A stretch of 10,645 nucleotides of DNA from NCBI GenBank assembly GCA_910579435.1, contig CAJTVF010000072.1, forward strand, positions 1 through 10,645, in the 5' to 3' direction. Under the pieces are notes generated by a model. The model was not told the origin of the DNA, ran no database searches, and worked only from the letters and a program-made list of their open reading frames with translations. Source of the DNA: an uncultured Oscillibacter sp. Its GTDB lineage: Bacteria; Bacillota; Clostridia; Oscillospirales; Oscillospiraceae. Below, one piece after another: positions 5,621 through 10,645 of the stretch; positions within the stretch are counted from its first letter, which is position 1, and every line of letters starts with the position of its first letter. Both the position numbers and the translations under genes were made by a program.

Positions 5621-6493
5621 TCAAATGACGGCCTCCGCATACTCCTCCGAATCAAAAGGCCGGAGGTCGTCAATGCCCTCGCCCACCCCCGCGAACTTCA
5701 CGGGGACGTTCAGCTCCTTCGCGATTGCCACGGCGATGCCGCCCTTGGCGGTGCCGTCCAGCTTGGTCAGAATAATACCTGTCAGCCCCGCCGCCTCCTT
5801 GAAGGTCTTGGCCTGGACCAGGCCGTTCTGGCCCGTGGTGGCGTCCAGCACCAGCAGGGTCTCCCGGGCCGCGCCGGGGCACTCCCGGTCGATGATCTTG
5901 CTGAGCTTCGCCAGCTCCGCCATGAGGTTCTGCTTGTTGTGGAGCCGCCCCGCCGTGTCGCAGAGCACCACGTCCACGCCCCGGGCCTTGGCGGCCTGGA
6001 GGGCGTCGAAGAGCACCGCGCCGGGGTCCGCCCCCTCGTGCTGGCGAATCAAGTCCGCCTTGGCCCGCTGGGACCAGATTTCCAATTGGTCCGCCGCCGC
6101 CGCCCGGAAGGTGTCCGCCGCGCAGAGGAGGCATTTCTTCCCGCCGTAGCGCAGGAGGTTCGCCATCTTGCCGATGGAGGTGGTTTTGCCCACGCCGTTG
6201 ACGCCGATGAAGAGGAAGACGCAGGGGGAGGTGGAGACGTTCACCTCCGTGGTGCCCACGTTCAGCGTGTCCACGATGATCTCCCGCAGGGCGGCGCGGA
6301 CCTCCTCCTGGCTGGAGAGTTTTTCCTTCCGGACCTTCTCCCGGAGCTTTTCCACCGTCTCTACGGCGATCTCCATGCCGAAGTCGGAGAGGATCAGGGT
6401 CTCCTCCAGCTCCTCGAAGAAGGCTTCGTCTGCCTCGGTGTAGGTGGTGAACAGGTTGGTGGTGATTTTTTTCAGCTTGTCAAAGAAACCCAT
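5621..6493 (-). CDS. ftsY: Signal recognition particle receptor FtsY
   Basis: This 290-residue GTPase docks ribosome-SRP complexes at the inner membrane for cotranslational insertion. The helical N domain is about 1-85; the long acidic A domain of E. coli is missing, as is usual in Firmicutes. The G domain has the P-loop GVNGVGKTT (97-105), DTFRAAAADQL (127-137), DTAGR (179-183), TKLD (243-246), and the closing GVGEGIDDLRPF (269-280). The N-terminal MGFFDKLKK is a short amphipathic basic stretch of the type used for membrane contact. The start is ATG at 6493 with AGGAGG 5 nt upstream; 19 more residues in the open frame are not needed. It follows smc, as in B. subtilis, with a small membrane protein gene in between and a 169-nt structured leader upstream. 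Confidence 0.97.
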   Translation of the reverse strand: MGFFDKLKKITTNLFTTYTEADEAFFEELEETLILSDFGMEIAVETVEKLREKVRKEKLSSQEEVRAALREIIVDTLNVGTTEVNVSTSPCVFLFIGVNGVGKTTSIGKMANLLRYGGKKCLLCAADTFRAAAADQLEIWSQRAKADLIRQHEGADPGAVLFDALQAAKARGVDVVLCDTAGRLHNKQNLMAELAKLSKIIDRECPGAARETLLVLDATTGQNGLVQAKTFKEAAGLTGIILTKLDGTAKGGIAVAIAKELNVPVKFAGVGEGIDDLRPFDSEEYAEAVI

Positions 6494-6513
6494 AGGTGCC
6501 TCCTGGTGGTGTT

Positions 6514-6531
6514 CAGCCATGAAGATGGCTG
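6514..6531 (-). other. Hairpin upstream of the ftsY ribosome binding site
   Basis: A perfect 7-bp stem CAGCCAT/ATGGCTG with a 4-nt loop (CTTC in the transcript). It sits 10 nt before the AGGAGG of ftsY. It lacks a T-run, so it is not an obvious terminator. Confidence 0.55.
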
Positions 6532-6547
6532 GTACTTTGCGCCCCCC

Positions 6548-6616
6548 CATTCTCTCTTTTTCTTCCAGAAGAAAAAGAGAGAATGCGCCGCGCCCGGTGG
6601 AAGAGAGAAAAAGAAG
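6548..6616 (-). other. Homopurine/homopyrimidine hairpin plus mirror tract in ftsY leader (candidate triplex)
   Basis: Arms 6548-6565 and 6568-6585 form a perfect 18-bp stem with a 2-nt loop. The inner 16 bp are all pyrimidine on one strand (6550-6565) and all purine on the other (6568-6583). A third tract at 6601-6616 is the exact mirror image of 6568-6583. In the transcript it reads CUUCUUUUUCUCUCUU, lies 17 nt 5' of the hairpin, and runs parallel to the purine arm GAAGAAAAAGAGAGAA with C opposite G and U opposite A at all 16 positions. That is the arrangement of a pyrimidine-motif triple helix. As DNA it is a homopurine mirror repeat of H-DNA type. Folding is predicted by pairing rules only. 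Confidence 0.6.
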
Positions 6617-6639
6617 TATACGGGGATTTATGTTGGACG

Positions 6640-6662
6640 GAAGGCGCGCAAGCCGCGCCTTC
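6640..6662 (-). other. Hairpin directly after the 52-residue membrane protein gene
   Basis: A perfect 9-bp stem GAAGGCGCG/CGCGCCTTC with a 5-nt loop. It begins on the base after the TGA of the small gene. No T-run follows in the transcript (CGTCCAAC comes next), so termination here would be weak at best. Confidence 0.6.
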
Positions 6663-6821
6663 TCATTTTCGACGATTTACCCTGCTCCAGCGAGCCAGCA
6701 GCACGCCGCTGACCAAGCAGATCAGACCCATTACAGGCAGCACCATGCTGTCCCGATACTGCTGCAATAGCAGAGGCGCCGCAATCAGCAAAAGGGCCGC
6801 AACAATTTCAACCGCTTTCAT
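6663..6821 (-). CDS. Small two-segment membrane protein between smc and ftsY
   Basis: This is a 52-residue frame. The protein begins MKAVEIVAALLLIAAPLLLQ, has a short polar turn QYRDS, a second hydrophobic segment at about 26-43, and a basic tail ending RWSRVNRRK. Two membrane-spanning helices with the C-terminus inside is the likely topology by the positive-inside rule. Support for expression is good: an ideal AAGGAGG, overlapping the smc stop codon (TAAGGAGG), lies 8 nt before ATG. The start is only 13 nt after smc, which suggests coupled translation. I do not recognise a family, so function is unknown. Being placed just before ftsY is suggestive but not evidence of a role in membrane targeting. 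It could also be a fast-evolving or chance frame, though the RBS makes that less likely. Confidence 0.75.
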   Translation of the reverse strand: MKAVEIVAALLLIAAPLLLQQYRDSMVLPVMGLICLVSGVLLARWSRVNRRK

Positions 6822-6829
6822 CCGCTTGT

Positions 6830-6836
6830 CCTCCTT
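6830..6836 (-). promoter_or_regulatory. RBS of the 52-residue gene, overlapping the smc stop
   Basis: AAGGAGG overlaps the TAA of smc and lies 8 nt before ATG at 6821. It is the best evidence that the small frame is translated. Confidence 0.75.
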
Positions 6837-9800
6837 ACTGAATATCCAGCTCCTTTGCCATGTCGTTCAAATTGATGGTCAGGATTTTGCTTACGCCCTT
6901 CTCCTGCATGGTCACGCCGTACAGCACGTCGGCCTCCTCCATGGTGCCCCGGCGGTGGGTGATGACGATGAACTGGGTCTTTCCCGCCAGCTGGCGCATG
7001 TACCGGGCGTAGCGGGTGACGTTCACGTCGTCCAGCGCCGCCTCGATCTCGTCCATGACGCAGAAGGGAGTGGGGTGGACCTTTAAAATCGAGAAGTACA
7101 GGGCGATGGCCACGAAGGCCTTTTCTCCGCCGGAGAGAAGCGAAATGGTTTTCAGCGTCTTTCCCGGCGGCTGGGCCTTAATCTCAATGCCGCAGTTCAG
7201 GATGTCGGCCTCGTCCTCCAGCTCCAGCTGGGCCTGTCCGCCGCCGAACATCTCCAGGAACGTGGCCTGGAAGCTCTCGTTCAAAAGCTGGAACTGCTCG
7301 GCGAAAATCCGGGTCATCTCCCCGGTGATGCCGCCGATGATGGTCTCCAGCTCCCCCTTGGCCTTTTCCACGTCGTCCCGCTGGTCTGTCAAATAGGTAT
7401 ACCGGGTATTGACCCGCTCGTACTCCTCAATGGCGCCGATGTTCGGCGTGCCCAGGGCGGCAATGCCCTTTTTCAGCTCCCCGATCCGGCGGGTGGCCTT
7501 GGGGACGCTCTCCAGCTCGATGCGCTGCTGCTGGGCGTCGCTGTGGCTCAGCTCATAGTGTTCCCAGAGACGGTCGATGATCTGCTTTTCCTCCATGCCG
7601 GAGGTGGCCAGCTTCTGCTCCAGCCGGGAGGCGGAGCGCTCCAGGTTCAAAAGGTTCTCGTTCATCTCCTGGCTGGCCTTGTTCTGGGCGGTGCGCCGGG
7701 CCTCCAGGGCCATTTTCTCCTCGTTCAGGGCGCTCAGCCGCTCCTGGCAGCCGGTTCGCCGCTCGTTGAGGGCGCTCATGTCCTCCCGGCGGCGGGCGAT
7801 TTCCGCCTGGGCCTTTCCAATGGCCTCCTGATAGCTCCCCAAGGTCTGCTCCTTCTGCATCCGGTCCCCGGTCAGCTCTGCCGCCAGGCGGCGCAGGTCG
7901 GCGGAGCGCTGAAGGGCGGCGTCCCGCTCGGCGGCGAGGGCGGCAAGCTCCTCCTTCTTCGCCGTGACCTCCTCCGTCAGGGCGCTGGACTGGGCCAGCA
8001 GCTCCGACTGATCCGAAAGGACTGCGGCGGCCTGTTCCCGGTACTGGGAGGCCAGGGCCTCCTGCTGGGCGATGGCCTGCTCCGCCGCATCCTTCCGCCG
8101 GCGGTTGTCCGCCAGATGACCGGTGAGGCTCTCCAGTTCTCCCGTCAGATTCTCCAAATTCTCGCCCAGGGATTTGAGCAGAATGTCAAAGTGGTTTTTG
8201 GCGCCCTCCAGCCGCAGAACCTCGTCCTCCGCCTGGCGGCGCTGGCCCTCGGCGGTCTCCAGGTCGTAACGGGCGGCGGAGAGGTCCCGCTGGACCAGCT
8301 CTTCCTCCCGCCTGGCGGCTTCCAATTGTTCCCGCATGGCTTCGGCCCGGCTATGGAGCTTCTCCAGCTCCGCCGCCCGGCTCAGCACGCCGGAGTTCCG
8401 GGACACGGAGCCGCCGGTCATGGAGCCCCCCCGGTTGATGACCTGGCCGTCCAGGGTGACGATGCGGAAGGCGTTGTGGTATTTCCGGGCCAGGGTAATG
8501 CCGCAGTCCAGGTCCTCCACGATGACCGTCCGGCCCAGGAGGTTCCGGAAGATGTTTTGGTATTGAGGGTCGAAGCTCACCAGCCGGGAGGCGACGCCCA
8601 CGAAGCCGAACTCCTTTTCCACGCCGTTTGGCCGCAGCTCCTCCCCCCGGATGGCGGTGAGGGGCAGGAAGGTGGCCCGGCCTCCGTCCCGCTGCTTCAA
8701 AAAGCCGATGGCGGCCTTCGCGTCCTCCTCCCGGTCCACGACGATGTTCTGGAGCCCCGCCCCCAGGGCGATCTCAATGGCGACAGTGTACTGCTGCTGT
8801 GTTTTCATCAGCCCCGCCACGGGGCCGTGAACGCCCCGCAAATTGTTCTGGCACACCAGCTTCACGGCCTTGGAAAAGCCCTCGTAGTCCTTCTCCATCT
8901 CCGTCAAAAGCCGGATACGGTTCTCCAGGGCCCCGGTGTCCATGGTCAGCTTCATCCGCTTGTCCGAGGCGGCGGCGGCCTTTTTCTCCCGCTCCTCCAT
9001 CCGCAGGCTGTGGCCCGCGATGATGTTGGCGGCGGCCTGGGCGTCGTCCCGGGCGTCCTCCAAGCGGCGGCGGTTGGCCTTGGCCTCCGTTCGGGCCTGT
9101 TCCAGCTGTTCCTCCGCGGAGGCCTTTTCCGCCTCCACGGCGCCGCGCCGTTCCTCCAGCTGCCCGTTCTCGGCGGCGATGGCGGCGGCTTCCGCCCTGG
9201 CGTCGGCGGCGGCGGCTACGGCCATGGCCTCCCGGCCCCGGAGGGCCTCCGCTTCGGACTGCTGCCCCCCCGCCTGGGCGGCGGCGGCCCGGGCCTTCTC
9301 CAGCAGGGCCTCCAGGCCCGCGTTCAGCTCTTCCAGGCGCTTGGAAAGGCCCCCGGCCCGTTCCTTCTCCTGGGCAGACTGGGCCGCCAGGCCCCCGGCC
9401 CGGCTGTCAGACTCCACCAGCTCCGTTTGGGCCCGGTCGATGTTCTCCTGGTTGTGGGCGATGGTGCTCTCCAGCACGGCAATGGCGGCGGACTGGTCCT
9501 TGGCCTGGGCGTCCAGCTCTCCGGCCTCGCCCCGGACCTGCTCCGCCTCCATGTCCTTTTGCCGCATCTCCTCGCCGAAGCGCTCTCCCTCGGCGTAGAG
9601 GGCGTCCAGGGCGGCGCGGGCCTCGTCCCGCTCCTTCTCGGCGGCGCGGAAGTCCATTTCCAGCTTCCGGGCGCTGAGCTTCAGCGCGTCCAGGTTTTCC
9701 AGCCACACGGAAATTTCCAGCACCCGCAGCTCGTCCCGGAGGATGAGGTACTGCTTCGCCTTTTCCGCCTGGTCCCGCAGGGGCTCCACCTGGAGCTCCA

Positions 9801-10395
9801 GCTCCGAAATTTTGTCGTTGATGCGGACCAGGTTTTCCTCTGTCCGCTCCAGCTTCCGCTCCGCCTCCTCCTTCCGGTGGCGGAAGCGGGAGATGCCGGC
9901 GGCCTCCTCGAAGATCTCCCGGCGCTCGCTGCTCCGGGTGGAGAGGATTTCGTCAATTTTGCCCTGGCCGATGATGGAATAGCCCTCCCGCCCAAGGCCG
10001 GTGTCCAGAAACAGCTCCGTCACGTCCTTGAGGCGGACGGACTGGCGGTTGATGTAGTATTCGCTTTCCCCGCTGCGGTAATACCGCCGGGTGACGGCCA
10101 CCTCCGCCTCCTCCATGGAGGGAAAGATGCGCTCCGTGTTGTCCAGCACCAGCGTCACCTGGGCGAAGCCCACCTGATTCCGCTGCTCCGTGCCGCCGAA
10201 GATAACGTCCTCCATCTTCGCGCCCCGGAGGCCCTTGGCGCTCTGCTCGCCCATGACCCAGCGGATGGCGTCGGAGATATTGCTCTTTCCCGAGCCGTTG
10301 GGGCCCACGATGGCGGTGATATCCTCCCCGAAGTTCAGGACGGTCTTGTCCGGGAAGGATTTAAAGCCTTGAATTTCCAGCGCTTTTAAATACAC
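6835..10395 (-). CDS. smc: Chromosome partition/condensin protein Smc
   Basis: This full-length 1186-residue Smc is the ATPase that dimerises and, with ScpA and ScpB, organises and segregates the nucleoid. The N-terminal head carries the Walker A motif GPNGSGKSN (31-39). A long coiled coil rich in Glu, Ala, Arg and Gln runs from about 165 to 510. The globular hinge is about 515-660 (GVHGPVAGLMK, GGSMTGGSV). The returning coil is about 665-1030. The C-terminal head has the signature LLSGGEKAF (1086-1094), Walker B FCVMDEIEAALDD (D1115, E1116) and ITHRRGTME. The start is GTG at 10395 with AGAGGTGG 4 nt upstream. In-frame codons above it reach a stop with no other start. The first gene after a good promoter, it probably leads the operon. 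rnc, its usual upstream neighbour, is not visible here. Confidence 0.97.
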   Translation of the reverse strand: MYLKALEIQGFKSFPDKTVLNFGEDITAIVGPNGSGKSNISDAIRWVMGEQSAKGLRGAKMEDVIFGGTEQRNQVGFAQVTLVLDNTERIFPSMEEAEVAVTRRYYRSGESEYYINRQSVRLKDVTELFLDTGLGREGYSIIGQGKIDEILSTRSSERREIFEEAAGISRFRHRKEEAERKLERTEENLVRINDKISELELQVEPLRDQAEKAKQYLILRDELRVLEISVWLENLDALKLSARKLEMDFRAAEKERDEARAALDALYAEGERFGEEMRQKDMEAEQVRGEAGELDAQAKDQSAAIAVLESTIAHNQENIDRAQTELVESDSRAGGLAAQSAQEKERAGGLSKRLEELNAGLEALLEKARAAAAQAGGQQSEAEALRGREAMAVAAAADARAEAAAIAAENGQLEERRGAVEAEKASAEEQLEQARTEAKANRRRLEDARDDAQAAANIIAGHSLRMEEREKKAAAASDKRMKLTMDTGALENRIRLLTEMEKDYEGFSKAVKLVCQNNLRGVHGPVAGLMKTQQQYTVAIEIALGAGLQNIVVDREEDAKAAIGFLKQRDGGRATFLPLTAIRGEELRPNGVEKEFGFVGVASRLVSFDPQYQNIFRNLLGRTVIVEDLDCGITLARKYHNAFRIVTLDGQVINRGGSMTGGSVSRNSGVLSRAAELEKLHSRAEAMREQLEAARREEELVQRDLSAARYDLETAEGQRRQAEDEVLRLEGAKNHFDILLKSLGENLENLTGELESLTGHLADNRRRKDAAEQAIAQQEALASQYREQAAAVLSDQSELLAQSSALTEEVTAKKEELAALAAERDAALQRSADLRRLAAELTGDRMQKEQTLGSYQEAIGKAQAEIARRREDMSALNERRTGCQERLSALNEEKMALEARRTAQNKASQEMNENLLNLERSASRLEQKLATSGMEEKQIIDRLWEHYELSHSDAQQQRIELESVPKATRRIGELKKGIAALGTPNIGAIEEYERVNTRYTYLTDQRDDVEKAKGELETIIGGITGEMTRIFAEQFQLLNESFQATFLEMFGGGQAQLELEDEADILNCGIEIKAQPPGKTLKTISLLSGGEKAFVAIALYFSILKVHPTPFCVMDEIEAALDDVNVTRYARYMRQLAGKTQFIVITHRRGTMEEADVLYGVTMQEKGVSKILTINLNDMAKELDIQ

Positions 10396-10399
10396 GTTT

Positions 10400-10407
10400 C
10401 CACCTCT
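10400..10407 (-). promoter_or_regulatory. RBS supporting the GTG start of smc
   Basis: AGAGGTGG on the minus strand, 4 nt before GTG at 10395. No ATG, GTG or TTG lies between it and the in-frame stop upstream (10420-10422), so this start is the only one possible. Confidence 0.7.
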
Positions 10408-10410
10408 GCC

Positions 10411-10434
10411 GAAGCTCCGTCAAAAGGGGGCTTC
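10411..10434 (-). other. Imperfect hairpin in the smc leader
   Basis: GAAGCCCC and GGAGCTTC flank an 8-nt loop; seven of eight positions pair in the transcript, with one C-A mismatch. It lies between the promoter and the smc ribosome binding site and might modulate translation. Confidence 0.4.
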
Positions 10435-10446
10435 AATAATTAATTA

Positions 10447-10475
10447 ACTATATCAAAGAATGCGCCGCATTTCAA
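10447..10475 (-). promoter_or_regulatory. Sigma-70-type promoter for smc
   Basis: On the minus strand, TTGAAA (10475-10470) and TATAGT (10452-10447) are separated by exactly 17 nt, each one mismatch from consensus. The region just downstream is A/T-rich (TTAATTAATTATTG). The expected start of transcription is near 10440, about 45 nt before the smc GTG. It is the only convincing promoter seen in the window and probably drives smc and at least the genes up to ftsY. Confidence 0.7.
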
Positions 10476-10522
10476 GACAAAATCTGTAAAGGCCCCGCTT
10501 GGCAAGTTTTATATTGAAAATG

Positions 10523-10551
10523 GACAGCCGGACAAGCCATGTCCGGCTGTC
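10523..10551 (-). terminator. Terminator-like hairpin upstream of smc
   Basis: A perfect 12-bp stem GACAGCCGGACA/TGTCCGGCTGTC with a 5-nt loop. On the minus strand it is followed by CATTTTCAATAT, only a modest T-run; on the plus strand AAATTATATTTA follows. It may end a transcript arriving from the right and so insulate the smc promoter, or work in both directions. Confidence 0.5.
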
Positions 10552-10645
10552 AAATTATATTTAGGGGGTGGACCCTCAGCCCCCGTAAGAGAAACATCGC
10601 TTGACAATGGTAAACACACCATTGAATAGGGCGCTGGGGGTAAGA
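10552..10645. other. Unresolved right edge with dyad and TTGACA box
   Basis: No gene is recognised. CAATGGT (10605-10611) and ACCATTG (10618-10624) form a perfect 7-bp dyad with a 6-nt centre. It overlaps a consensus TTGACA at 10601-10606 on the plus strand, but no good -10 box follows at the right distance. GGGGG (10564-10568) and CCCCC (10580-10584) could form another stem. Short frames are open to the right edge on the minus strand, all too short to identify. Confidence 0.35.

Noticed and set aside
6580..6591. 12-mer AGAATGCGCCGC repeated at 10457-10468
   Set aside because: It is short, and the two copies lie in unrelated contexts (ftsY leader and smc promoter spacer). It may be chance and I see no extended similarity.
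6616..6621. TATACT as a -10 box of a separate ftsY promoter
   Set aside because: No sequence close to TTGACA lies 16-18 nt upstream and there is no extended TG motif.
7543..10389. A 948-codon open frame on the plus strand opposite smc
   Set aside because: It is a shadow: GC-rich codon use in smc leaves few stops on the other strand. Its translation is low-complexity Leu/Gly/Val/Gln-rich with no domain, whereas smc has all family motifs.

Overview
The window is a dense block of minus-strand housekeeping genes from what looks like a high-GC Clostridia genome. A gut Oscillospiraceae-type organism (Flavonifractor/Lawsonibacter/Oscillibacter-like) is my best guess. The basis is a Firmicutes gene order (smc-ftsY; rph-rdgB; yhbY-nadD-yqeK-rsfS), strong GC-rich codon use, Bacillus-type ribosome binding sites and TTG/GTG starts. 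The taxon is inferred; no rRNA is present.

Layout in the direction of transcription (right to left). The right edge (10396-10645) is more AT-rich. It holds a good sigma-70-type promoter for smc, a 12-bp terminator-like hairpin and an unexplained dyad at the very end. Then come smc (GTG start), a previously unlisted 52-residue two-segment membrane protein gene, and ftsY. Next is a 213-bp gap packed with perfect hairpins, followed by rph (TTG start), rdgB (1-nt overlap with rph), a 116-residue very acidic hypothetical gene, yhbY, a nadD-yqeK fusion (TTG start), an LCP-family cell-wall ligase gene with a long proline-rich tail, and rsfS. The left edge (1-88) is again AT-richer and has no recognisable gene.

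The genes serve core growth. Smc handles chromosome organisation and FtsY targets proteins to the membrane. RNase PH, YhbY and RsfS act in RNA and ribosome maturation. RdgB and the YqeK domain clean up nucleotides, NadD makes NAD, and the LCP protein attaches polymers to the wall. No defence, phage, resistance or complete mobile element is seen.

The unusual content is non-coding. (1) The leader of ftsY holds an 18-bp homopurine/homopyrimidine hairpin preceded by a 16-nt pyrimidine tract. That tract is an exact mirror match, so the transcript could in principle form 16 consecutive U-A-U / C-G-C base triples, with the strand polarity and connectivity such a fold needs; the DNA is also an H-DNA motif. 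(2) The ftsY-rph gap carries six different perfect hairpins in a row, nearly filling it. Neither structure is explained by the genes, and both are the parts most worth checking.
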